A stretch of 64,000 nt of DNA from Faecalibacterium prausnitzii (GCA_004558805.1 SFDE01000004.1:65862-129861); one strand, 5' to 3'. Shown: positions 15,708-23,787, counted from the stretch's first letter. Notes: a model not told the origin generated them from the letters alone. Made by a program: numbers and translations.

Positions 15708-16730
15708 TTGAACATCATTCGCTGCGGGGATACCCTGCTGTTCCGCACCCCGCCGGTGATCGCTGCCAAAGCGGCGGTAGGGGGCAAAAAAGAGGGGGAG
15801 GGACCGCTGGCTGCCGCCTTTGATGAGCTGGGCAATGACAACCGGTTCGGGCAGTCCGGCTGGGAGGCAGCGGAAAAGTATCTGCAGCTGCGGGCGGCGC
15901 GGCTCTGCCTGCAAAAGGCGCAGCTGCCGGAAGAAAAGGTGGACCTTGCCCTTGCGGGAGACCTGCAGGCGCAGTGCACCGCCTCCGGCTACGCCATGCG
16001 GGAGCTGGGGGTGCCCTTTGCGGGACAGTTTGGGGCGTGCAGCACCATGGCGCAGGCGCTGGGTCTGGGGGCGGCACTGTGCGCCGGGGGCGGAGTGCGG
16101 AACCTGTTGGCAATGGCAAGCAGCCATTTCTGCGCCGCCGAGCGGCAGTTCCGCACGCCCCTGAGCTACGGGGCGGTGCGGACCCCCACGGCGCAGTGGA
16201 CCGCTACCGCCGCAGGCTGCTGCCTGCTGCGCCCGGAAGGAAAAGGGGTGTCGGTGACGGCTGCCACCTTTGGGCGGGTGCAGGATTACCAGATCCGGGA
16301 CATCAATAATATGGGGGCGGCAATGGCACCTGCCGCAGCCGCCACCCTGCTGCGGTATTTTGCGGACACCCACAGCCAGCCCCAGGAATTTGACTGCATC
16401 TATACCGGGGACCTGGGGCAGGTGGGCAGCCGGATGCTGAAAGAGCTTCTTGCCGCCGAGGGGCTGCTGGTAAAAAATCATCTGGACTGCGGCTGCCTGC
16501 TCTTCGATCCGGAAACGCAGCAGGTAAAAAGCGGCGGTTCCGGTGCGGGCTGCTGCGCCGCCGTACTGTGCGGGCACATCCTGCCCCGGCTGGAACGGGG
16601 CAGCCACAGGCGGGTGCTCTTTGTTGCCACCGGGGCGCTGATGAGCCAGACCACCTTTTTACAGAAGGAGACCATCCCGGCGGTGGCGCATCTTGTGGAA
16701 CTGGGTCCGATCCGGAAGGAGGAGAGCTGA
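15708..16730 (+). CDS. spoVAD: Stage V sporulation protein AD
   Basis: About 340 aa with a thiolase-like fold and the SpoVAD hallmarks GDLQAQCTASGYAMR, FGACSTMAQAL and YTGDLGQVGS. SpoVAD binds dipicolinic acid on the spore inner membrane. Two TTG codons (15705 and 15708) are candidate starts; 15708 is chosen because GGAAAGGGGA (15691-15700) is then 7 nt away. Translation from TTG suggests low expression. The stop is directly followed by the spoVAE start. Confidence 0.93.
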   Translation: MNIIRCGDTLLFRTPPVIAAKAAVGGKKEGEGPLAAAFDELGNDNRFGQSGWEAAEKYLQLRAARLCLQKAQLPEEKVDLALAGDLQAQCTASGYAMRELGVPFAGQFGACSTMAQALGLGAALCAGGGVRNLLAMASSHFCAAERQFRTPLSYGAVRTPTAQWTATAAGCCLLRPEGKGVSVTAATFGRVQDYQIRDINNMGAAMAPAAAATLLRYFADTHSQPQEFDCIYTGDLGQVGSRMLKELLAAEGLLVKNHLDCGCLLFDPETQQVKSGGSGAGCCAAVLCGHILPRLERGSHRRVLFVATGALMSQTTFLQKETIPAVAHLVELGPIRKEES

Positions 16731-17087
16731 ATGGAATATCTCCGGGCATTCTGTGTGGGCGGAGCGCTCTGTGTGGCGGGGCAGCTGCTCATCGACCTGA
16801 CCGCCCTGACCCCGGCACGGATCCTCACCGCCTGCGTGGTGGCGGGGGTGGTGCTTTCGGCACTGGGGTGGTACGCCCCACTGGTGGAGTTTGCAGGAGC
16901 CGGTGCCACAGTGCCTCTGCCGGGCTTTGGGCATCTGCTGGCAAAGGGAGTCCGCACCGCCCTTGAAGAAAAGGGGGCGGCAGGCATCCTTACGGGAGGG
17001 CTGACCGCTGCCGCCGCAGGCATCACCGCAAGTCTTGTGTGCGGGGTGGTGTGCTCCTGGGTGGGCAAGAGCCACGACCAGAACTGA
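16731..17087 (+). CDS. spoVAE: Stage V sporulation protein AE (SpoVAEb type)
   Basis: 118 aa and mostly hydrophobic, with four predicted membrane segments. The family pattern FCVGGALCVAGQLLID at the N terminus, LSALGWYAPLVEFAGAGATV in the middle and PLPGFGHLLAKG are clear; it shares ancestry with SpoVAC. Start ATG immediately follows the spoVAD stop, so translation is probably coupled (GGAGGAGAG lies within the spoVAD end). Membrane component of the dipicolinate channel. Confidence 0.92.
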   Translation: MEYLRAFCVGGALCVAGQLLIDLTALTPARILTACVVAGVVLSALGWYAPLVEFAGAGATVPLPGFGHLLAKGVRTALEEKGAAGILTGGLTAAAAGITASLVCGVVCSWVGKSHDQN

Positions 17088-17094
17088 AAACAGC

Positions 17095-17123
17095 TTGACA
17101 GGATGGCGCAACAGGTGTATACT
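17095..17123 (+). promoter_or_regulatory. Promoter of the TetR gene
   Basis: TTGACA (17095-17100), a 17-nt spacer and TATACT (17118-17123): a near-consensus sigma-A promoter immediately followed by a palindromic operator. Confidence 0.9.
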
Positions 17124-17128
17124 GAAGA

Positions 17129-17147
17129 TACAGACCAACAGTCTGTA
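17129..17147. promoter_or_regulatory. TetR operator 1
   Basis: TACAGAC-CAACA-GTCTGTA is a 7-bp perfect dyad located at the expected transcription start of the TetR gene. The same half-site recurs in front of the truncated transporter (17846-17868), which argues for autoregulation. Confidence 0.85.
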
Positions 17148-17162
17148 AGGGGGGACGAGCAG

Positions 17163-17801
17163 ATGCCGCGCAACAAATATCCGGAACAGACGGTGGAAAA
17201 GATCTTGGATGCCGCCGCCGCACTCTTTGCGGAAAAGGGCTACCAGAGCACCACTTTGCAGGACATCATCGACGCCACGGGACTTTCCAAGGGGGCGGTG
17301 TACCATCATTTCCGCTCCAAGGAGGAGATCGCCCGGAAGGTGGGCGACCGTATGGGAGATGAGATGTGGGAGCCGCTGCGCCGCATCCGGGACGCAGAGG
17401 GTCTGACCGGCCTGCAGAAGCTGCAGGCGGTGTTTGCGGCATCCTTTGCAGGGGACCGGCAGCAGCGCATGGGTCGCACCCTGCCGCACCTGACCGATGA
17501 CCCGTATTTTCTGGTACTGGAGTGGCAGAGCATCGAGGAACGTCTGGTGCCGGAGTGCATTGCGCCCCTTGTCCGGCAGGGCGTGTCCGATGGTAGTATC
17601 CATACCGGGGATCCCGATGCGCTGGCCGGTGCGCTGTTCTTTCTGGCTGATCTGTGGCTGCCGCCCCAGAGCCGCCCTACGACTCGCACGCAGCAGCGGG
17701 CACGCAACCGGGTCTTTCAGCAGATGACAAAGGCCCTTGGGCTGGAGCTGCTGACGGAGGAACAGGCGCGCCAGCTGGAAGCGCTGTGCCCGGAGGAATA
17801 A
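17163..17801 (+). CDS. TetR/AcrR-family transcriptional repressor
   Basis: 212 aa from ATG 17163, which follows AAGGGGGG; the upstream in-frame ATG at 17103 lies inside the promoter and is rejected. The N-terminal TetR helix-turn-helix is complete (ILDAAAALFAEKGY, then TTLQDIIDATGLSKGAVYHH). The C-terminal ligand domain is divergent. Dyads with ACAGAC/GTCTGT half-sites lie at its own start and before the next gene, so it should repress itself and a neighbouring exporter. That exporter is now reduced to a fragment, leaving the repressor without an evident local target. Confidence 0.9.
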   Translation: MPRNKYPEQTVEKILDAAAALFAEKGYQSTTLQDIIDATGLSKGAVYHHFRSKEEIARKVGDRMGDEMWEPLRRIRDAEGLTGLQKLQAVFAASFAGDRQQRMGRTLPHLTDDPYFLVLEWQSIEERLVPECIAPLVRQGVSDGSIHTGDPDALAGALFFLADLWLPPQSRPTTRTQQRARNRVFQQMTKALGLELLTEEQARQLEALCPEE

Positions 17802-17845
17802 CAGAAAAATGGTCGGCGGAGGAAGCTCCGCCTTTTTCAGACAAT

Positions 17846-17868
17846 TTTACAGACCAGCGGTCTGTAAA
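17846..17868. promoter_or_regulatory. TetR operator 2
   Basis: TTTACAGACC-AGC-GGTCTGTAAA is a perfect 10-bp dyad with a 3-nt centre, sharing ACAGAC/GTCTGT with operator 1. It lies 22 nt upstream of the start of the truncated transporter gene. Confidence 0.85.
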
Positions 17869-17889
17869 TGAAAAAGAAAGGATGATACG

Positions 17890-18051
17890 ATGGGACCATT
17901 TGTACAGGTGGTACTGGGGCAGATCATTTCGCTGTTCGGCAATGCGGCGCTGCGGTTCGTGCTGCCGCTGATCCTGCTGCGGCGGACCGGATCGGCGGCG
18001 GTGTTTCTGACCGGCGCAATGCGCCATAAAACCGAAAAACGCCCCGGCTGA
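17890..18051 (+). pseudogene. Truncated MFS transporter (N-terminal fragment only)
   Basis: A 53-codon frame starts at ATG 17890 with AAAGAAAGGATG upstream. Its first 40 residues contain LGQIISLFGNAALRFVLPL followed by a positively charged LLRRTGSAAVF, the typical first membrane helix and loop of drug-exporter MFS proteins. After this the homology stops and the frame runs for about 13 codons into an unrelated inverted terminator, ending at TGA 18051. The normal protein would be about 400 aa. The sequence therefore looks like an exporter gene deleted from about codon 40 onward, with its TetR operator and start signals left intact. Confidence 0.75.
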
Positions 18052-18067
18052 ACTATCAGCCGGGGCG
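18040..18067 (-). terminator. Orphan terminator oriented to the minus strand
   Basis: CGCCCCGGCTGA (18040-18051) and TCAGCCGGGGCG (18056-18067) form a perfect 12-bp stem. The T-rich tract (TTTTTCGGTTTT) lies on the minus side, but no minus-strand gene now runs into it, consistent with a deletion having removed that gene together with the transporter. Confidence 0.75.
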
Positions 18068-18151
18068 AGGGAAATCGGTTGGCTTGCCACCCTTCGCCCT
18101 GTTTTGCACCATTCCTGCGCTATACTGTGGAAAACGGAAGGGGGCAGAGCC

Positions 18152-18412
18152 ATGAAACAGGACTGGACCGATCTTTTGTGGGAGCTGTGGGGAGCACTGG
18201 CGGTGTGTGCGGCGGCGGCGATGGTGCCGGGCAGCCGCTTTTGCACAACGCCGGAGCTGGCGCTGCCGGGGCTGGCGCTTGCCGCCGTGGTCCCTGCCGG
18301 GTGGGCGGTGTGGGACGTGTTTGCCCAGCCGCCCCAGCCGCTGGAGCCGGAGCAGCTGCTGGAGCCGGTGCCCGTAGTGGACTGGGCGGCGGTGGCGGCG
18401 CAGTCGGTATAA
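18152..18412 (+). CDS. Small predicted membrane protein, unknown
   Basis: 86 aa from ATG 18152, with GGAAGGGGG as ribosome site; a TATACT -10-like box lies at 18121-18126. Two hydrophobic stretches are visible (ELWGALAVCAAAAMV and LALPGLALAAVVPAGWAV), followed by a Pro/Glu/Leu-rich tail with repeated LEPEQLLEPVP. No family is recognised. Composition is very Ala/Pro rich. It stands alone between the deleted transporter and the convergent rpsT gene. Confidence 0.5.
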   Translation: MKQDWTDLLWELWGALAVCAAAAMVPGSRFCTTPELALPGLALAAVVPAGWAVWDVFAQPPQPLEPEQLLEPVPVVDWAAVAAQSV

Positions 18413-18449
18413 AAACAAAAACCCCCGTGCCGGAAACCGGCACAGAGGT
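18411..18449 (-). terminator. Terminator of rpsT
   Basis: On the minus strand a stem centred on GTGCCGG/CCGGCAC (extended with two mismatches) is followed by GTTTTTGTTTTT-like sequence. Confidence 0.8.
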
Positions 18450-18474
18450 TTTGTTCGTCAATGATACTGCGCGA

Positions 18475-18735
18475 TCAAGCGTTCTTGTTAGCACGCTTTG
18501 CCATACGGCTGATCTTGCGGCTTGCGGTGTTCTTCTTGATGACACCCTTAGCGCGAGCCTTGTCGATCGCGGAAACAGCAGCCAGGACGGTTGCGTCCTT
18601 GTCAGCGGCATTCGCAGCAATGGCAGCGTCTGCCTTCTTGACGACTGTTTTCAGGTTGGTCTTAATGGACTTGTTGTGGGCCTGCTCTGCAGTTGCCTGC
18701 ACGACGCGGTCCTTCTGAGATTTGATGTTAGGCAT
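18475..18735 (-). CDS. rpsT: 30S ribosomal protein S20
   Basis: 86 aa, highly basic. It starts MPNIKSQKDRV at ATG 18735, with AAGGAGGTGG upstream; a longer frame beginning three codons earlier ignores that site. Pattern NKSIKTNLKTVVKKAD in the middle and KNTASRKISRMAKRAN at the end identify S20, a primary 16S rRNA binding protein of the small subunit. Monocistronic with its own promoter and terminator. Confidence 0.96.
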   Translation of the reverse strand: MPNIKSQKDRVVQATAEQAHNKSIKTNLKTVVKKADAAIAANAADKDATVLAAVSAIDKARAKGVIKKNTASRKISRMAKRANKNA

Positions 18736-18773
18736 TCGTTCCACCTCCTTGGCTACCTATAACAGCGCACCCT

Positions 18774-18802
18774 ATGATACCATATTTGGCGTACCAGCGC
18801 AA
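18774..18802 (-). promoter_or_regulatory. Promoter of rpsT
   Basis: On the minus strand TTGCGC (18802-18797), a 17-nt spacer and TATCAT (18779-18774). Confidence 0.65.
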
Positions 18803-18819
18803 GCGTTTTTTTGATTTTT

Positions 18820-18847
18820 GTATGGAAAAGTTTTGTCTTTTCCATAC
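18820..18847. repeat. Perfect inverted repeat between rpsT and spoIIP
   Basis: GTATGGAAAAG (18820-18830), a 6-nt centre and CTTTTCCATAC (18837-18847) form an 11-bp dyad. It lies about 40 nt behind the rpsT promoter and about 130 nt before the spoIIP start. It could be an operator for the divergent pair or an RNA hairpin in the spoIIP leader. Confidence 0.7.
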
Positions 18848-18974
18848 TTTCCGCAAATACAGGGGCTTTTGCCCCCAAAAGGAAGGGAGAAAACGGAAAA
18901 ATGCGCAGCAGGGACAGGCGCAGCTGTGCATGCCTGACGGTGGGGGACATATTCTGAAAAGCGGAGGTGAGGGG

Positions 18975-20105
18975 ATGGACAGCAGGATACCGCAGACCGG
19001 CAGACCGCCGCTTCTGCCCTTTGCACAGGCGGCGGTGCTGTTTGGGGTGCTGTGCCTTTTTGCCCGGGGGGCAGTGCTGGCGGCGGCGTGCCTTCTGTGT
19101 GCGCCCCTGCCGGCGGCGCAGACCGCACTGTGGCAGAGCCGGAGGGAGGAAGCGGCGCAGAATCAGTCGCAGCCGGAAACGCCGCCCCCGGAAAAAGCAG
19201 AGCTGCCGGTACCGCAGTCTGCCGCCGACCCGGTGGTCACCGGGGAGATCGAGGAATACCTTGTGCCGCTGGAGACCGAGGCGCAGCGCCCGGCGGATGC
19301 GGGGACCGTGCTGGAAAAGACCTATCCTCAGGGCAGCGGCGAAAAGTACATCCCCTGCGGGGCGGGTACCATCAAGAACAATACCCGGCAGACGGCGGCG
19401 GATATTGGGGCAGAGATCCAGAACCCGCTGCCCTTTACGGTGGAAAAGGACAGCCCCGACCCGCAGGTGCTGGTGATGCACACCCACGCCACCGAGGACT
19501 ACCGCCTTTCTGCCGGGCTGTGGTTTGCCCCGGGAGACGGGGCACGGAGCACTGACCGCAGCATCAATATGTGTGCCGTGGGGCGGGTGGTGACGGATAC
19601 CCTGAACGCCGCAGGCATCCACACCCTTCACGACGAGACCCTTAACGACTACCCCAGCTACACCGGCAGCTATGCCAACAGCCGGGGAGTGGTGCAGCAG
19701 TACCTGGCGCAGTACCCCAGCATCAAGGTGGTACTGGACGTCCACCGGGACGCCATCGAGTCCCCGTCCGGGGCACGCTATGCCCCGGTGTGCACCGTGG
19801 AGGGGCGGCAGGCGGCGCAGGTAATGATCATCTGCGGCTGCGACAACGGCACCACGGTGCAGCTGCCCAACTGGCGGCAGAATCTGCGGTTTGCCGCCGC
19901 ATGGGAACGCAGCATGGAGCAGCTGTACCCGGGCTTTACCCGTCCGGTGCTGCTGAGCTACCGGTTCTACAATCAGGACCTGACCACCGGCAGCCTGCTC
20001 ATAGAGGTGGGAGGTCACGGCAACAACCTCAACGAGGCGCTGTACGCCGGGCAGCTGGCAGCAAAAGGACTGGCGGCAGCCCTGCTGGGCGGGGGCAGTG
20101 CTTGA
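18975..20105 (+). CDS. spoIIP: Stage II sporulation protein P (peptidoglycan amidase/endopeptidase)
   Basis: 376 aa from ATG 18975, preceded by GGAGGTG; an extended frame from 18774 is not supported. An N-terminal membrane segment (AVLFGVLCLFARGAVLAAA) is followed by a Glu/Pro-rich linker. The catalytic domain contains VMHTHATEDY, VVLDVHRDAIE and LIEVGGHGNNLNEA, which supply the zinc-binding His and Glu residues of SpoIIP. In sporulating Firmicutes SpoIIP works with SpoIID and SpoIIM to thin septal peptidoglycan during engulfment. All visible catalytic residues are intact. Its stop overlaps the -35 box of the asnS promoter. Confidence 0.93.
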   Translation: MDSRIPQTGRPPLLPFAQAAVLFGVLCLFARGAVLAAACLLCAPLPAAQTALWQSRREEAAQNQSQPETPPPEKAELPVPQSAADPVVTGEIEEYLVPLETEAQRPADAGTVLEKTYPQGSGEKYIPCGAGTIKNNTRQTAADIGAEIQNPLPFTVEKDSPDPQVLVMHTHATEDYRLSAGLWFAPGDGARSTDRSINMCAVGRVVTDTLNAAGIHTLHDETLNDYPSYTGSYANSRGVVQQYLAQYPSIKVVLDVHRDAIESPSGARYAPVCTVEGRQAAQVMIICGCDNGTTVQLPNWRQNLRFAAAWERSMEQLYPGFTRPVLLSYRFYNQDLTTGSLLIEVGGHGNNLNEALYAGQLAAKGLAAALLGGGSA

Positions 20106-20130
20106 CAAAACGCCGCCAAAGTGCTATTTT
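20102..20130 (+). promoter_or_regulatory. Promoter of the T-box/asnS unit
   Basis: TTGACA (20102-20107), a 17-nt spacer and TATTTT (20125-20130). The -35 overlaps the last codons of spoIIP. Confidence 0.75.
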
Positions 20131-20136
20131 TATTGA

Positions 20137-20425
20137 AGAAATGCAACGATCGGGAAAAGTAACGCAGTCCGGTACAGTCCAGAGAGCGCGGCACAGCTGG
20201 GAGCCGTGTCTGCACCTTGCGTGAACGAACACCCGGGAGCAGCAAACTGAACGCAGCCGGACACTGCCGGGGCAAGTAGGTGCGCCGCAGGTCCTGCGTT
20301 ACGGGGACAGCGCTTATTCCGAGCGCGTGAGGGACCGGACACATCCGGTAATTCAGGTGGCACCGCGGACATTACAAGACAGCTTGTTCGCCCTGAACTT
20401 TCAGGGAGAAAAGCTGTCTTTTTCA
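20137..20425 (+). ncRNA. T-box leader, tRNA-Asn responsive
   Basis: The universal T-box sequence GGTGGCACCGCGG is at 20356-20368. Stem I can be drawn from CGGG before AAAAGTA to CCCGG after GAACGAACA; that internal loop has the AGTA of the S-turn on one side and AAC (20224-20226) followed by GAA on the other, so AAC (Asn) is the specifier codon. The terminator is AAGACAGCTT (20376-20385) with AAGCTGTCTT (20411-20420), enclosing a CCCTGAA/TTCAGGG hairpin, and a T run. Uncharged tRNA-Asn would stabilise the antiterminator and let transcription reach asnS. Confidence 0.95.
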
Positions 20426-20452
20426 TTTTATTTACAGCAAAGGAGAACTATT

Positions 20453-21841
20453 ATGGAACGCACCGAGATCGTTTCCCTGTTCAAGTCCACTCCCGCCGAC
20501 GGCACCGAGATCACCGTCTGCGGCTGGGCAAAAAACATCCGGGATTCCAAGAACATCGGCTTTATCGCCCTGTCGGACGGCGGCTGCTTCAAGACCCTGC
20601 AGGTGGTGCTGGAGGCAGGCAAGCTGGCAAACTACGACGAGGTCATCCACACCGGTTTGTACAGCAGCCTGCGCATCAAGGGCAAGCTGGTGCTGACCCC
20701 CAATGCCAAGCAGCCCTTTGAGCTGAACGCTGACAGCGTGGAGATCCTGGGCGACTGCCCCGCCGACGAGTATCCCCTGCAGAAAAAGAAGATGAGCATG
20801 GAGTATCTGCGCACCATGCCCACCCTGCGTCCCCGCACCAACACCTTCAACGCCGCATTCCGGGTCCGCAGCGTGGCAGCCTATGCCATCCACCGGTTCT
20901 TCCAGGAGAACGGCTTTGTGTACGCCCACTCTCCGCTGCTGACCGCCTCCGACTGCGAGGGCGCCGGCGAGATGTTCCGGGTCACCACTCTGGATCTGGA
21001 GAATGTGCCCAAGAACGAGGACGGCACCGTGGACTACACCCAGGACTTCTTTGAGAAGCCGGTGAACCTGACGGTGTCCGGTCAGCTGGAAGCCGAGGCA
21101 ATGGCAATGGCATTTGGCAAGGTGTACACCTTTGGACCCACCTTCCGTGCCGAGAAGAGCTTTACCACCCGCCACGCTGCCGAGTTCTGGATGATCGAGC
21201 CGGAGATGGCATTCTGCGACCTGTGCGGCTACATGGACAACGCCGAGGCAATGATCAAGTATGTCATCCGCTATGTGCTGGAGAACTGCCCCGATGAGAT
21301 GGCGTTCTTCAACCAGTTCATCGACAAGGGACTCATCGAGCGGCTGGAGCTGGTGGCAAACAGCGAGTTTGGACGCATCAGCTACACCGACGCCATCGAG
21401 ATCCTGAAGAAGAACAACAAGAAGTTCCAGTACCCGGTGGAGTGGGGCGTGGACATCCAGACCGAGCACGAGCGGTACCTCACCGAAGTGGTGTTCCAGA
21501 AGCCGGTGTTCGTCACCGACTACCCCAAGGAGATCAAGAGCTTCTACATGAAGCAGAACGCCGACGGCAAGACGGTGGCAGCAGCGGATATGCTGGTGCC
21601 CGGCATCGGCGAACTCATCGGCGGCAGCCAGCGTGAAGAAGACTACGACAAGCTGTCCACCCGCATGGACGAGATGGGTCTGGACAAGTCCGGCTACGAC
21701 TGGTACCTGAACCTGCGTAAGTTTGGCGGCGTGGAGCACGCAGGCTACGGTCTGGGCTTTGAGCGTCTCATTATGTACCTCACGGGCATCCAGAACATCC
21801 GTGACGTGCTGCCCTTCCCCCGCACCGCATACGGCTTCTGA
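20453..21841 (+). CDS. asnS: Asparagine--tRNA ligase
   Basis: 462 aa class IIb aminoacyl-tRNA synthetase. An N-terminal OB-fold anticodon domain (VCGWAKNIRDSKNIGFIALSDG) is followed by the catalytic core with motif 2 FGPTFRAEKSFTTRH and motif 3 GYGLGFERLIMYLTG. The absence of an Asp-specific insertion and the Asn T-box upstream support AsnRS. The start ATG 20453, with AAAGGAG upstream, lies just beyond the T-box terminator. Confidence 0.97.
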   Translation: MERTEIVSLFKSTPADGTEITVCGWAKNIRDSKNIGFIALSDGGCFKTLQVVLEAGKLANYDEVIHTGLYSSLRIKGKLVLTPNAKQPFELNADSVEILGDCPADEYPLQKKKMSMEYLRTMPTLRPRTNTFNAAFRVRSVAAYAIHRFFQENGFVYAHSPLLTASDCEGAGEMFRVTTLDLENVPKNEDGTVDYTQDFFEKPVNLTVSGQLEAEAMAMAFGKVYTFGPTFRAEKSFTTRHAAEFWMIEPEMAFCDLCGYMDNAEAMIKYVIRYVLENCPDEMAFFNQFIDKGLIERLELVANSEFGRISYTDAIEILKKNNKKFQYPVEWGVDIQTEHERYLTEVVFQKPVFVTDYPKEIKSFYMKQNADGKTVAAADMLVPGIGELIGGSQREEDYDKLSTRMDEMGLDKSGYDWYLNLRKFGGVEHAGYGLGFERLIMYLTGIQNIRDVLPFPRTAYGF

Positions 21842-21847
21842 GAAAAA

Positions 21848-21939
21848 CGATTTGAATGCCCTCCGCTTAGGCTTTGGGCATATTCAGCGGAATGAATTTT
21901 TATATTCGTGTTTGTCGCGGCCTGCGGGCTGCTCCAAAC
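21848..21939 (-). repeat. CGCA-hairpin/pseudoknot element, copy D
   Basis: Read on the minus strand: GTGAAAA motif, an imperfect hairpin with CGCA loop (21939-21910), a TATAAAAATT box, then TCCGCT (21891-21886), ATGCCC (21881-21876), AGCGGA (21867-21862) and GGGCAT (21861-21856), ending TTCAAATCG. TCCGCT can pair with AGCGGA and ATGCCC with GGGCAT in the interleaved order of an H-type pseudoknot. Very similar to copy B at 26.4 kb. Confidence 0.75.
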
Positions 21940-22023
21940 ACATTTTCACGCAAGGGGTCGTATCGGAAACGGCTGCTCTAAAACGACACAGATGCTGACC
22001 GCAGCGACCTTACCTGTGAAATT

Positions 22024-22117
22024 GCGATCCCGGAAAGTCCGCAGACTTTCCGGGATCGCTTTCTATAAAATTTTTTCATCTGTGATTGCCAGAGCAAAGC
22101 GGAGGCAATTCCAAATC
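22024..22117 (+). repeat. CGCA-hairpin/pseudoknot element, copy A; hairpin also acts as asnS terminator
   Basis: A perfect 16-bp stem (22024-22039 with 22044-22059) has the loop CGCA, is preceded by CTGTGAAA and followed by TTTCTATAAAATTTTTT. Then come ATTGCC (22085-22090), AGCGGA (22098-22103) and GGCAAT (22104-22109), ending TCCAAATC. The first pseudoknot strand is degenerate (TCATCT in place of TCCGCT). The hairpin plus T-rich tail could terminate asnS transcripts. Confidence 0.7.
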
Positions 22118-22152
22118 AAGAAACCGACTTTTCAACAAGGAGCGTAAAACAA

Positions 22153-23214
<1,062 letters not shown>

Positions 23215-23297
23215 ACAAGCCGGAGGGACAATAATCGGCAACTTGCCGGAAGTGTCGCCCCACAGTGCCGCAAACTGAAAAACTTGCGGCGGGATGG

Positions 23298-23326
23298 TTG
23301 TAATTTTTGACAGGAACGGGTATAAT
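23298..23326 (+). promoter_or_regulatory. Promoter upstream of the 68-aa membrane protein gene
   Basis: TTGTAA (23298-23303), a 17-nt spacer ending in ACGGG and the consensus -10 TATAAT (23321-23326). Confidence 0.8.
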
Positions 23327-23498
23327 AACCACAAGAAAGCTGCGCAGCTTTGGCTGCGGCGGCTGCATTCGGGCGGGGGTATCGGGAGGCTCCGATACCC
23401 TGTAAACGGAGGATGCCGACGGCTGTTCTGCTGGGGGTCTCCCGCTGGAAAAACAGGTCGGAACACCGTCCCGACCGAAAAAGGAGTGTACAGAACCT
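23327..23498 (+). other. Long structured 5' leader, unassigned
   Basis: About 165 nt between a strong promoter and a very small gene. It contains GGGTATCGG/CCGATACCC (23377-23385 with 23392-23400) and GGTCGG/CCGACC (23456-23461 with 23471-23476), the latter close to the ribosome site. No known riboswitch consensus was recognised. Confidence 0.4.
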
Positions 23499-23705
23499 AT
23501 GAAAAAATCTTGTCTGATCGCTGTTGTCACTGCTCTTGCCGCTGTGGCAGGTGCCCTTGCTGCTGTGGCAGTTTATCTGCGCCGCCGTGAGAAGGAGCTG
23601 GACGAGTACGAGCGTCTGCTGTTCGGCGACGACGATGCCGAGACCGTGGAGCCGGAGGCAGACCCTGCTGAGGAAGCCGCCCCTGCTGAGGACGCTGCAG
23701 AGTAA
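23499..23705 (+). CDS. Small membrane-anchored acidic protein, unknown
   Basis: 68 aa. A single hydrophobic helix (LIAVVTALAAVAGALAAVAV) is followed by a basic RRRE stop-transfer signal, so the tail is probably cytoplasmic, and then an acidic Asp/Glu/Ala-rich tail with AEEAAPAEDAAE at the end. AAAAAGGAG lies upstream of ATG 23499. It has its own promoter, long leader and terminator, so it is a real transcription unit. No family is recognised. Confidence 0.65.
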   Translation: MKKSCLIAVVTALAAVAGALAAVAVYLRRREKELDEYERLLFGDDDAETVEPEADPAEEAAPAEDAAE

Positions 23706-23720
23706 AAACTGAACCATCAA

Positions 23721-23767
23721 GGGCGCACTGACAGGCTGTATCATGCCGTTGTCGGTGCGCCCTTTTT
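23721..23767 (+). terminator. Intrinsic terminator
   Basis: GGGCGCACTGACA (23721-23733) and TGTCGGTGCGCCC (23750-23762) pair with one wobble, followed by TTTTT. Confidence 0.88.
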
Positions 23768-23787
23768 GTACAAAGAAGGAGGCTGTC

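Noticed and set aside
23327..23498. Known riboswitch in the long leader
   Set aside because: I compared it mentally with TPP, glycine, ZTP, fluoride and c-di-GMP consensus landmarks and found none.
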